Assembly: GCF_000805385.1 (NCBI RefSeq)
Contig: NZ_JTJW01000010.1
Coordinates: forward strand, 186,001-250,000
Source: Mycolicibacterium setense
GTDB taxonomy: Bacteria > Actinomycetota > Actinomycetes > Mycobacteriales > Mycobacteriaceae
Reading direction: 5' to 3'
DNA: 64,000 nucleotides
Within the stretch, counting starts at the first letter, position 1. Each line of letters starts with the position of its first letter. A model generated the notes under the pieces. It searched no databases and was not told the origin of the DNA. It saw only the letters and a list, made by a program, of their open reading frames with translations. The translations under genes were made by a program, and so were the position numbers. Below, one piece after another: positions 49,129-58,997 of this stretch.

Positions 49129-51915
49129 TCAGCTCGCCCACGAGATCGTGCGCAGCTGCCTGCGGGAGGTGATACCGAGCTTGACGAACACCTTCCGCAG
49201 ATGCCATTCGACCGTATGAGTGCTGATGAACAGTTGGGCACCGATCTCCTGGTTGGTCAAACCCTCGCCTGCCAGCCGTGCGATCTGAGTCTCTTGGCCC
49301 GTCAACGCGTCACCCGAACTCGCCGGTTGCTTGCGCACCTTTTCACCGGTAGCAACCAGTTCCCGGCGGGCCCGCTCGGCGAAGGCCTGTGCGCCCATCC
49401 GCGTGAACATCTCATGAGCCTCACCGAGTTGGCGGCGAGCGTCGATACGCCGGTTCATACGGCGCAGCCATTCGCCGTACAACAAGCCCGCCCGCGCGCG
49501 GTAAACCCCGAAGCTGGTGCGCCCCAAGTACTCGATGGCCTCGCGGTAGAAATCCTCGGCTCTGTCGTCCTCCGCAATCAACGCCCGGGCGTAAGCCACG
49601 AAGCCCCGAGCCAAGTCGGCTGTGCTGACCAGTCCTCGTTCGACCACCCGATGCGCCGCGAGCGACGCTGCGTCGCGCTCCCCCACGCGCACCGCTGCCT
49701 CCGTCAGCTCCAGCAGGCACCAGCCGTGAAATCCGAGGTTCTCGAATTCACACGCCCCTCTCACGGCGGTGAATGCCTCCTCATATCGTCCGAGAGCGTT
49801 GTAGAGCACGGCACTGAGGCCCCCGGCGGCATCAAGCGCCCGACCTTCGCCCCGGTCGGCCGCGGCAGCGGCCACCGCCTTCAACTTGCCGATCGCATCG
49901 TCATTGCCCCTCCACGCGGCAAGCGACAGCACGTGATACCTCAAGGGCGCATCACCCGTTGCCGCGGCGATCAGGTTCGCCTCATCGAAAAGGGTTGCTG
50001 CCGTCATGAACTCACCGGCGAACACATGGGCGCCGGCCCGGAAAGCCAGCGCCGGCGGAAGCACCGCCAGGGCCCCCGCATCACGGGCCTGCCGAACCAA
50101 AGCGGTGGCCAATCGCTGCCAGAGCCCGTCGTCCCATACATCAATGGCGGCCGCATCCTGGACGATGGTCAGCCCCAGTGACATCCACTGCAGCGCTTGT
50201 TCGTCGTTGCTCTTCGCCTGGTCACACATGAGTTCCAGCGCGGAACGGAGCTGATCGGCGCCGGTGGTGATGCTCCCCGACAGCCGGCTCGCCAAGCCAC
50301 TCAACAACAGATCGATCGGCCGCTTCAAGTCCGCCACCCGGTCCACCGCGCGGCATGCGGCGTCGGCCACTGTCGCCAGTAGGCCATCGCCGAGCCGCCC
50401 CGCGTACATCGAAGCGACGAGCGCCTCGAGATACGTCTCGCGGGCCAGGTCGTCATCCAAGCCTTCCAGCCGCTGGGCCGCCTCGAAGAGTTGAGCCGCG
50501 GCTCCGCTGAGCAGACGGCCACCGCCGGCACCCCCGCGTCTGCGGGCGAACTCGATCTGGGCGCTCAATCGTATGGCCTTGGCGCGCTGCAGGTCCGACA
50601 ATGGCGCGAGTTCGGCAATCGCGAGAAGCTCGCCGGCCGACGCTGGCGCCGCCGCAACGAGTTTCGCCTCCGCGGCAGCAAGCGCTCGTGCGCCACGCAG
50701 TGCCGGATCGGCCGTCAGGACAGCGGCGCGCTCCAGAAACGCTGCCGCGGCCGCGATACCGCCGCGGCTCTGGGCCCGCGCGGCCGAGGTTTCCAGCTCC
50801 GCGGCCACCACATCGTCGGGCCCGCCGGCCGCGTTGGCGGCATGCCACGCCCGACGGTCGGGATCGGACTGCGGATCAGTGGCAGCTGCCAGTGCCCGAT
50901 GGATGGCCCTGCGATCGGTCAGATCGGCCGCGCGGTAGGCGGCCGAGCGCATCAGCGGGTGGTGAAAGCGCATGCGCGGGCCGAACTCGATCAAGCCGGC
51001 AGCCTCAGCGGGACCCAGTGCGTCGATCGGAATGCTCAGTTGCTCGGCAGCACGCACAAACAGAGAAGGGTCGCCCACCGGCTCGGCGGCCGCGAGCAAC
51101 AGCAACTGTCGGGTCAGTGGTGGCAGGTCCTGAATGCGGAGGATGAAGCCTGCTTCTGTGGCCGCCGCCGAGCCGCGCTTACCCGCGATCCAGAAACCTC
51201 CAGACAGCTCAGCCGCTGTCACGTTGCGGGGCACGTCGAGCAGGGCCAGAGGAATGCCGCGCGTCTCCGCAACGATGCGGTCGCGCACCAGCGGGTCGAT
51301 TCCTCCCACCATCACCGATTCCAGCAGGTCGCGCGCGTCGTCTGCGGACAGGCCACTGATCGACAGGTGCGGCAAGCCGACCAACTCCTGCGCGCCGTCG
51401 TCGCGGGCTGCGAACAGAACGGCGATCGGCTCGGCCAGCAGACGCCGTGCAACGAAAGCCAGTGTCTGGACCGACACCTGATCCAGCCACTGCGCGTCGT
51501 CGATGACGCAGAGCAGCGGTCGGTCATGGGCGGCCGCCGCAAACAGGCTCAAGACGGCGAGCCCGACCAGGAACCGATCCGGGGTCGGACCGACACCTCG
51601 GCCGAACGCCACGACCAGCGCCTCACGCTGCGGATCCGGCAATTCATCGACGTGCGCCATCAGCGGCGCGCACAACTGTTGCAGCCCAGCGAATGCCAGT
51701 TCCATATCGGACTGGACGCCTGCCACCTGAACGCAGCGGATCCCCGAGGCCTGCTCAACGGCGTAGTGGAGGAGTTCGGTCTTGCCGACGCCGGCCTCAC
51801 CCCGGAGTACCAGCACCTGGGAACTACCTGCTCGCGCCGTCGAGATCAGCCCGCGTAACACCGTGCACTCGTCTGCGCGGCCGCGCAGACGTTGCCCCTG
51901 ACCCTGGCTCGACAT
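49129..51915 (-). CDS. Large ATP-binding LuxR family regulator
   Basis: A 928-residue MalT-type regulator. The P-loop is LRGEAGVGKTELLHYAV (about residues 36-52) and Walker B is LLCVIDDAQWLDQ. Long TPR-like repeats follow, then a C-terminal LuxR HTH (LTGQETQIARLAGEGLTNQE, IGAQLFISTHTVEWHLRKVF). I start at ATG 51915 (MSSQGQGQRLRGR); a GTG 9 nt upstream is possible. It is divergent from the MBL-fold hydrolase, which is a plausible target. It is a second protein of the same design as the one at 39371. Confidence 0.92.
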   Translation of the reverse strand: MSSQGQGQRLRGRADECTVLRGLISTARAGSSQVLVLRGEAGVGKTELLHYAVEQASGIRCVQVAGVQSDMELAFAGLQQLCAPLMAHVDELPDPQREALVVAFGRGVGPTPDRFLVGLAVLSLFAAAAHDRPLLCVIDDAQWLDQVSVQTLAFVARRLLAEPIAVLFAARDDGAQELVGLPHLSISGLSADDARDLLESVMVGGIDPLVRDRIVAETRGIPLALLDVPRNVTAAELSGGFWIAGKRGSAAATEAGFILRIQDLPPLTRQLLLLAAAEPVGDPSLFVRAAEQLSIPIDALGPAEAAGLIEFGPRMRFHHPLMRSAAYRAADLTDRRAIHRALAAATDPQSDPDRRAWHAANAAGGPDDVVAAELETSAARAQSRGGIAAAAAFLERAAVLTADPALRGARALAAAEAKLVAAAPASAGELLAIAELAPLSDLQRAKAIRLSAQIEFARRRGGAGGGRLLSGAAAQLFEAAQRLEGLDDDLARETYLEALVASMYAGRLGDGLLATVADAACRAVDRVADLKRPIDLLLSGLASRLSGSITTGADQLRSALELMCDQAKSNDEQALQWMSLGLTIVQDAAAIDVWDDGLWQRLATALVRQARDAGALAVLPPALAFRAGAHVFAGEFMTAATLFDEANLIAAATGDAPLRYHVLSLAAWRGNDDAIGKLKAVAAAAADRGEGRALDAAGGLSAVLYNALGRYEEAFTAVRGACEFENLGFHGWCLLELTEAAVRVGERDAASLAAHRVVERGLVSTADLARGFVAYARALIAEDDRAEDFYREAIEYLGRTSFGVYRARAGLLYGEWLRRMNRRIDARRQLGEAHEMFTRMGAQAFAERARRELVATGEKVRKQPASSGDALTGQETQIARLAGEGLTNQEIGAQLFISTHTVEWHLRKVFVKLGITSRRQLRTISWAS

Positions 51916-52121
51916 AGGCACCACCGCGTGATTTTGCAGTGGACCTTACCGTTTTGGCGACCGTACCGATTTGCTGTTCGCCGAGTTTTCCGATCGCCGA
52001 CACCTCACGAATCCGCGCACCGGTGGCTGGTTGCGGCACGACCACGCACTTTCAAGGGCGCTCGGGACTGCGCAGTGGCGTGATGCTCAGCTCTGCCCGG
52101 TTCAACAATCGAGGAGATCTG

Positions 52122-53036
52122 ATGAGCGAAACAAATACGCTGCCGCGCAACACCTCAAGCTCCGACGAGTTGGTGCCGTCGCGCTACGCGATGCGCGTAG
52201 GCGACATCGAAGTGATGGTGATCAGCGACGGAGTGCTGCCCATCGCAGGCAAGACCATCGCCTACAACGCCGACTCGGCCGACCTGGCGTCCTGGATGAA
52301 CGACCAGTTCCTGCCGCCGGATGTGCTCGACTGGCCGCTCAATGTGATCGTGGTGCGCAGCGGCGGCCGCACGATCCTGGTCGACGCCGGGCTCGGGCTC
52401 GAGTTTCCGGACTTCCCGACGGCCGGGCGGATGGCCGCGCGGCTGCAGGCTGCCGGGGTCGACCTCGCATCTGTGACCGACGTGGTACTCACCCACCTGC
52501 ACATGGACCACATCGGCGGCCTGCTCGGCGACGGACTACGAGAGCGGCTCCGTCCGGACCTGCGGGTCCACGTGGCGGCCGCCGAGGCCGAGTTCTGGGA
52601 AGCGCCCGATTTCTCCCGCACCGCCATGCCGGACGGTGTTCCCGATGCGCTTCGCTCCGCCTCCGCACGGTTCTTGGAGCAGTACCGCAGCCAATTGCGG
52701 CCGTTCGAGACCGAATGCGAGGTGGCGCCGGGCGTACTCGCGGTTCGCACCGGCGGCCACACTCCCGGGCACAGCGTGGTCCGCCTGGCCTCCGGTGCCG
52801 ACAGGCTGACATTCGCCGGTGACGCGGTGTTCCAGGTCGCGTTCGAGCACCCCGAGTGGTTCAACGGCTTCGAGCACGACCCCGAGGAGTCTGCCCGCGT
52901 CCGCATTCGTCTCCTGCAGGAGCTGGCCTCGACCCGCGAGGCGCTGGTCGCCACCCACCTACCGTTCCCGTCCGTGTGTCACGTTGCCAACGCCGGCAAC
53001 GCCTTTCGTTGTGTGCCTGCTGTCTGGGACTACTGA
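52122..53036 (+). CDS. MBL-fold metallo-hydrolase
   Basis: A 304-residue metallo-beta-lactamase-fold hydrolase. The zinc motif is LTHLHMDHIGG (HxHxDH), followed by RTGGHTPGHSVV and a further TFAGDAVFQVA Asp ligand. No signal peptide is visible. GAGGAG precedes the ATG. Members include lactonases and other hydrolases; quorum-quenching is possible but unproven. It is divergent from the LuxR regulator across 206 bp. Confidence 0.9.
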   Translation: MSETNTLPRNTSSSDELVPSRYAMRVGDIEVMVISDGVLPIAGKTIAYNADSADLASWMNDQFLPPDVLDWPLNVIVVRSGGRTILVDAGLGLEFPDFPTAGRMAARLQAAGVDLASVTDVVLTHLHMDHIGGLLGDGLRERLRPDLRVHVAAAEAEFWEAPDFSRTAMPDGVPDALRSASARFLEQYRSQLRPFETECEVAPGVLAVRTGGHTPGHSVVRLASGADRLTFAGDAVFQVAFEHPEWFNGFEHDPEESARVRIRLLQELASTREALVATHLPFPSVCHVANAGNAFRCVPAVWDY

Positions 53037-53082
53037 AGAGTTTTGAACGACGGTCGTCGGCGGCCGGGCGTAACGTGACCGC

Positions 53083-53505
53083 ATGGGCGAACTTTCCGAG
53101 CAAGTGATCGCGTTCCTGTCCGAAGGCACCCGTACCGCGGTGCTGGGTTGGGTTGCGGCTGACGGCCGACCTTTGGCGGCGCCGGTGTGGTTCGTGGTGG
53201 ATGACGGCGCGCTCGTCTTCAACACCGGCAAGGACACCGCCAAGGGCCGGGCTCTGGCTCGTGACCCGCGAGTGGTGCTGTGCGTCGACGATTCCAAGCC
53301 GCCGTATGGCTTCGTCCAAGTCCAGGGCGTCGCGTCGATCAGCGAGGATCCCGACGAGCTTCTCGACATCGCCACCCGCACCGGCGGCCGGTACATGGGT
53401 GCCGAGCGTGCCGAAGAATTCGGCGCGCGCAATGGCGTGCCCGGGGAACTCGTGGTGCGGGTGAAACCGACGAAAGTCCATGCCGCGTTCGACGTGGCGG
53501 ATTGA
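53083..53505 (+). CDS. PPOX-class F420-dependent split-barrel protein
   Basis: A 140-residue FMN/F420 split-barrel protein: LSEGTRTAVLGWVAADGRPL, APVWFVVDDGALVFNTGKDT, AKGRALARDPRVVLCVDDSK and PPYGFVQVQGVASISEDPDE. The family is often F420-dependent in mycobacteria. It is followed after 9 bp by a second protein of the same fold, so the pair may form a complex or act in sequence. Confidence 0.87.
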   Translation: MGELSEQVIAFLSEGTRTAVLGWVAADGRPLAAPVWFVVDDGALVFNTGKDTAKGRALARDPRVVLCVDDSKPPYGFVQVQGVASISEDPDELLDIATRTGGRYMGAERAEEFGARNGVPGELVVRVKPTKVHAAFDVAD

Positions 53506-53514
53506 GGTGGCCTG

Positions 53515-53973
53515 ATGGGAACCGGAGTGCCCGAAATTTCGGCGTTCGCCGACATGCTGTCCAGCGATCACGGGCTCTGTGTGCTGAGCACGCTGCGCCG
53601 CGACGGCAGTATCCAGTCCTCGGTGGTCAATGCCGGCGTGATGGCACACCCGGGCACCGGTGAACCCGTCGTCGCCCTCGTGGCCATCGGCGGAGCGCGC
53701 AAGCTCGCGCACCTCCGCCAGGATCCGCGGGCCACCGTCGTCGCCCGCGCCGGCTGGCAATGGGTGACGGTCGAGGGCACGGCCGAGATCATCGGGCCCG
53801 ACGATCCGAGCCCTGACACCGACGCCGAGAAACTACGGCAGCTGTTACGCGCGGTCTTCCAAGCGGCCGGCGGCACGCACGACGACTGGGATACCTATGA
53901 CCGCGTGATGCGCGAGGAGCGTCGCGCCGCGGTGCTGATCTCGCCCGTCAGGGTGTACTCGAACCCTTCCTGA
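53515..53973 (+). CDS. PPOX-class F420-dependent protein (TIGR03618-like)
   Basis: A 152-residue split-barrel flavoprotein: LCVLSTLRRDGSIQSSVVNA, KLAHLRQDPRATVVARAGWQ and WVTVEGTAEIIGPDDPSPD. It is longer than its neighbour, with a C-terminal helix region (LLRAVFQAAGGTHDDWDTYD). It is in a pair with the gene at 53083 and is followed by a hairpin terminator. Confidence 0.87.
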   Translation: MGTGVPEISAFADMLSSDHGLCVLSTLRRDGSIQSSVVNAGVMAHPGTGEPVVALVAIGGARKLAHLRQDPRATVVARAGWQWVTVEGTAEIIGPDDPSPDTDAEKLRQLLRAVFQAAGGTHDDWDTYDRVMREERRAAVLISPVRVYSNPS

Positions 53974-53978
53974 CGACA

Positions 53979-54026
53979 AGACGTGAAAACCCCCAAAATC
54001 CTTGGAAATTGGGGGTTTTCACGTCT
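53979..54026. terminator. Bidirectional hairpin terminator
   Basis: The perfect 18-bp arms AGACGTGAAAACCCCCAA and TTGGGGGTTTTCACGTCT enclose a 12-nt loop. It sits between convergent genes (PPOX-type and fadB). The T-run in the arm gives a terminator-like tail in both directions. Confidence 0.85.
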
Positions 54027-54040
54027 GGTCGCGCTAGGAG

Positions 54041-56188
54041 TTAGCCCTCCAGCGAGGCGGGCGGCAGGAAGCGGTCGCCGTACTTGGCGGCCAGCTCCTT
54101 GGCCCGAGCGACGAACGCCGCCTTGCCAACACCACCGGCACCTTCGTAACCGACGATGAACTGGGCCGAACCACCGGTGTACGGCGGGAAGCCGATACCC
54201 ATGATCGAGCCGATGTTCGCATCAGCGGTCGAGGTGAGAACGCCCTCGTCGATGCACTTCTGGGTCTCCAGCGCCTCGGCGAACAGCATGCGGTCGATCA
54301 TGTCCTGCAGCGGCGGGGTCGAGGACCCGGACTTGAACGTCTCCCGCAGGCCGGGCCACAGCTGGGTCCGCTTGCCGTCGACGTACTCGTAGAAACCGGC
54401 ACCCTTCAGACGCGACGGGCGGCCGAGCTCGATCATCTTCTCCACGACAGCCTCCGCCGGGTGCGGCACGTGGGTGCCACCGGCGGCCTCGACACCCTCA
54501 CGGGTGGCGACGGCGATCTTGTGCATGAGTTCAAGGTTCAGCTCATCCGACAGCTGCAGCGGCGCCGCCGGGTAGCCGGCCTGCGAACCCGCCTGCTCGA
54601 TGGACGCGGGCTCGACGCCCTCGCCCAGCATGGCCAGTGCCTCGTTGACGAAGGTGCCGATCACGCGGCTGGTGAAGAAGCCGCGGCTGTCGTTGACGAC
54701 GATCGGGGTCTTGCGGATGGCCAGGGTGTAATCGAACACGCGGGCCAGCGCCTCGTCAGAGGTCTTCTCGCCCTTGATGATCTCCACCAGTGGCATCTTG
54801 TCGACAGGCGAGAAGAAGTGGATACCGATGAAGTCCTCCTGGCGCTTCACACCGGTCGCCAGACCGGTGATCGGCAGCGTGGAGGTGTTCGACCCGAGCA
54901 GTGCGTTGGGCTCGACGATGTCCTCGATCTCCTGGAACACCTTGTGCTTGAGTTCCTGGTTCTCGAACACGGCCTCGATCACGAAGTCGACGCCCTTGAG
55001 ATCCTGCGGATCGGCAGTCGGGGTGATCTTGGCGAGCAATGCGTCGCTCTTCTCCTGCGTAGTCTTGCCACGCTTGAGCGCCTTGGCCTCGATGCCCTCC
55101 GAGTACGCCTTGCCCTTCTGGGCGGCCTCGATGGTGACGTCCTTGAGGACGACGTCGTAGCCGGCCTTGGCCGACACATAGGCGATACCGGCGCCCATCA
55201 TGCCCGCGCCCAGCACACCGATCTTCTTGATCTCCTGCTTGGCGATGCCCTCGGGCCGCGAGGCGCCACCGTTGATGGCCTGCAGGTCCAGGAAGAACGC
55301 CTGAATCATGTTCTTGGCAGTCTGGCCGGTGACCAGCGAGACGAAGTAACGGCTCTCGATGCGGCTCGCGGTGTCGAAGTCGACCTGCGCACCCTCGACC
55401 GCGGCGTCCAGGATGGCGCGCGGTGCGGGCATCGGGGCGCCCTTGAGCTGCTTGCGCAGCAACGCCGGGAACGACGGCAGGATCGCCGCGAGCGCCGGGG
55501 TGGACGGGGTGCCGCCGGGGATCTTGTAGCCCTTGACGTCCCACGGCTGCGTGTGGGCTTCCGGGTTGGCCTTGATCCACGCCTTGGCGGCGGGGATCAG
55601 CTCGTCGACCGAGCCGACGAGTTCATCGACCAGGCCGGTCTCCTTCGCCTTGGTCGGGTTGAACCGGGTGCCCTGACTCAGGACCTCCATGAAGGCCTTC
55701 TGGATGCCGAACATGCGCACCGTGCGGGCCACGCCGCCACCGCCGGGCAGCAGGCCCAGGGTGACCTCGGGCAGACCGATCTGGCTCCCCTTGACGTCGG
55801 CGGCGATGCGGTGGTTGGTGGCCAGCGCGATCTCCAGGCCGCCGCCCAGCGCGGCGCCGTTGATGGCGGCCACGACGGGCTTGGGCAGGGTCTCCAGCTT
55901 GCGGAGGTCGGCCTTGATGGTCTCGACCATCTCGAACGCCTCAGCGGCGTCGTCGGGCCCGATGTTCATCATGCCCTTGAGGTCGCCACCGGCGAAGAAG
56001 GTCTTCTTCGCGCTGGTGATGACCACACCGGTGATCGAATCCTGCTCAGCTACAAGCTTTTCCACGACATTGTGCATGGATTCCTTGTAGTGCTCGTTCA
56101 TCACGTTGGCCGAACCGGTCGGATCGTCCAGCGTCAGGGTGACGATGCCGTCGGCATCCTTGTCCCACTGAATGGTGTTCTCTGCCAT
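54041..56188 (-). CDS. fadB: FadB: enoyl-CoA hydratase/3-hydroxyacyl-CoA dehydrogenase
   Basis: A 715-residue fatty-acid oxidation multifunctional enzyme (Rv0860-like). The N-terminal hydratase domain covers about residues 1-190 with AAINGAALGGGLEIALATN. The NAD-binding dehydrogenase domain opens GVLGAGMMGAGIAYVSAKAG (about 326), with SNTSTLPITGLATG and HFFSPVDKMPLVEIIKGEKT (catalytic His). A C-terminal helical domain follows. It is co-transcribed with fadA (9-bp gap). Confidence 0.96.
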   Translation of the reverse strand: MAENTIQWDKDADGIVTLTLDDPTGSANVMNEHYKESMHNVVEKLVAEQDSITGVVITSAKKTFFAGGDLKGMMNIGPDDAAEAFEMVETIKADLRKLETLPKPVVAAINGAALGGGLEIALATNHRIAADVKGSQIGLPEVTLGLLPGGGGVARTVRMFGIQKAFMEVLSQGTRFNPTKAKETGLVDELVGSVDELIPAAKAWIKANPEAHTQPWDVKGYKIPGGTPSTPALAAILPSFPALLRKQLKGAPMPAPRAILDAAVEGAQVDFDTASRIESRYFVSLVTGQTAKNMIQAFFLDLQAINGGASRPEGIAKQEIKKIGVLGAGMMGAGIAYVSAKAGYDVVLKDVTIEAAQKGKAYSEGIEAKALKRGKTTQEKSDALLAKITPTADPQDLKGVDFVIEAVFENQELKHKVFQEIEDIVEPNALLGSNTSTLPITGLATGVKRQEDFIGIHFFSPVDKMPLVEIIKGEKTSDEALARVFDYTLAIRKTPIVVNDSRGFFTSRVIGTFVNEALAMLGEGVEPASIEQAGSQAGYPAAPLQLSDELNLELMHKIAVATREGVEAAGGTHVPHPAEAVVEKMIELGRPSRLKGAGFYEYVDGKRTQLWPGLRETFKSGSSTPPLQDMIDRMLFAEALETQKCIDEGVLTSTADANIGSIMGIGFPPYTGGSAQFIVGYEGAGGVGKAAFVARAKELAAKYGDRFLPPASLEG

Positions 56189-56197
56189 GGCTTTTCC

Positions 56198-57409
<1,212 letters not shown>

Positions 57410-57494
57410 GTGTCTACTCCAGGTCCTGTTCAGGTTGGGTTGTGGAGCCACCCAGCGAATGTGGGCAGCACGCTGACCGCAGCCTAACAGGCTC

Positions 57495-57514
57495 GCCCAA
57501 CCCGTTGGTTGGGC
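57495..57514. promoter_or_regulatory. Perfect palindrome upstream of fadA
   Basis: GCCCAACC-CGTT-GGTTGGGC has 8-bp perfect arms, 86 bp upstream of the fadA ATG. Nothing else explains it; a repressor operator for the fatty-acid oxidation pair is likely. Confidence 0.5.
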
Positions 57515-57562
57515 CTATGCTCAGCATCTCCTGTGTGCGAGTGCCGGACCAACCCCGGCGCA

Positions 57563-57830
57563 GTTTTCTACCTCTGGGCTGTGCCACGCGAGGCGCAGCG
57601 ACCCTCAAGTGGAAAACGGCGTGGCAGCAGGCAATGCCTCACCCCAGCGCCTCACCTTCACCCGACGCCGTTTTCGACGCCAGGGCTGCCCACGCGAAAT
57701 GCAGCGACCCTCAAGTGGAAAACGGCGTGGCAGCAGGCAATGCCTCACTCTCACCCGTCACCGTTTTCGACCCCAGGGCTGCTCCCCGCGAACCGCAGCG
57801 ACCGTCAGGTAGAAAACCGCGTGAAGGGGC
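57563..57830. repeat. Imperfect tandem repeats in fadA upstream spacer
   Basis: Three units each open with GTTTTC (57563, 57670, 57763), giving spacings of 107 and 93 bp. A 48-bp segment is perfectly repeated at 57595-57642 and 57701-57748; the third unit is degenerate and lacks the tail. Short inverted GTTTTC/GAAAAC pairs lie in each unit. The 426-bp spacer holds no gene; open frames through it come from the repeats. Confidence 0.8.
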
Positions 57831-57835
57831 GAAGG

Positions 57836-58942
57836 TCAGGCCGAGCGCGGCGCTTCGATCTCGATCAACGACGGGTAGTCGGTGTAGCCGATGGGCCCGG
57901 GGGCGTAGAAGGTCGTCACGTCGGGCTCGTTGAGTTCGGCACCCAGGATCAGCCGGTCGATCAGATCCGGGTTGGCCAGGAAGGCCCGCCCCACCGCGGC
58001 CGCACTGATGGCGCCCCACTCGGCGTAGCCCTCCAACTGTGAGAAGTCGGTGCCGGAGTTGCGGCCGGTGTTGAGCACGAACGTTCCCGACCACACGGCG
58101 CGGATGACGCCGAAGGCGTGCTCGGCCGGGTCGATGAGCACGTGCAGGTAAGCCAGGCCAAGTGGTGCGATGCGCTCCAGCAGCGCCTCATAGGTGCTGA
58201 CCGTGTCGTCTTCCCGCATATCTCCGGCGGTGTTCCCGGGAGAGATCCGCAGCCCGACCCGGCCGGCGCCGATCTCGTCGACCACGGCCTCGACCACCTC
58301 AGCGGTGAACCGAGCCCGGTTCTCCGGCGAGCCGCCGTAGGCATCGGTGCGCTGGTTGACCACATCGGAGCTGAACTCGTGCAGCAGGTAGCCGTTGGCG
58401 CCGTGGATCTCCACGCCGTCCATGCCCGCGTCGATCGCCCGGCGCGCGGCCGCACGGAACTGCCCGACGATCTCCGCGATCTCGGCGGTGTCGAGCGCCC
58501 GGGGCGTCGGCAACGGCTTCTTGCCGGCAGGCGTGTGGGCGAGCAGGTCGGCGGCGATCGCCGACGGCGCGACCGGATCGAACCCGCTGATGTCGGGGTG
58601 CGCCATGCGGCCGACGTGCCACAGCTGGACGAACATCTTGCCGCCGGCGGCGTGCACCGAGTCCGCGATCTCGGCCCAGCCATGCTGATGACGGTCGGTG
58701 TAGATGCCCGGCGTGTTCATGTAGGCGCCGTTGGCGGTCTCGGCGACCGCCGTGGCCTCGCTGATGATCAGGCCCGCGCCCGCCCGCTGCGTGTAGTACT
58801 GCGCGGCCAGCGGCGACGGGGTGCCATCGGCATCGGCGCGCGAACGCGTCAGCGGCGCCATGAACAGACGGTTGGCGGCAGCCGTGTCGCCCACCTGGAT
58901 CGGCTGCAGCAGCGCGGCGTCGGCGTTCAGTTTGTAGGTCAC
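57836..58942 (-). CDS. Old yellow enzyme-type alkene reductase
   Basis: A 368-residue FMN TIM-barrel enzyme of the OYE/N-ethylmaleimide reductase group. Landmarks: NRLFMAPLTRSRAD, GLIISEATAVAETANGAYMN, GGKMFVQLWHVGRMAHPDIS, the catalytic EIHGANGYLLHEF (His and Asn), VVNQRTDAYGGSPENRARFT and VGRAFLANPDLIDRL. The start is GTG 58942. It reduces alpha,beta-unsaturated carbonyl compounds; natural substrate unknown. It lies divergent from dapC (55 bp). Confidence 0.93.
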   Translation of the reverse strand: MTYKLNADAALLQPIQVGDTAAANRLFMAPLTRSRADADGTPSPLAAQYYTQRAGAGLIISEATAVAETANGAYMNTPGIYTDRHQHGWAEIADSVHAAGGKMFVQLWHVGRMAHPDISGFDPVAPSAIAADLLAHTPAGKKPLPTPRALDTAEIAEIVGQFRAAARRAIDAGMDGVEIHGANGYLLHEFSSDVVNQRTDAYGGSPENRARFTAEVVEAVVDEIGAGRVGLRISPGNTAGDMREDDTVSTYEALLERIAPLGLAYLHVLIDPAEHAFGVIRAVWSGTFVLNTGRNSGTDFSQLEGYAEWGAISAAAVGRAFLANPDLIDRLILGAELNEPDVTTFYAPGPIGYTDYPSLIEIEAPRSA

Positions 58943-58997
58943 GCCGATCTAAAGCGCCGTCGGCATCCCGATCATTCCCGCACTAGCCTCATGCAAC

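Noticed and set aside
32310..54040. Genomic island or prophage signature.
   Set aside because: No integrase, transposase, phage structural gene or tRNA flank was seen; the block is better described as accessory content of unknown origin.
57442..58042. Several overlapping open frames in the fadA upstream spacer.
   Set aside because: They encode the same repeat-derived peptides in different frames and lack any domain, so they reflect the tandem repeat.
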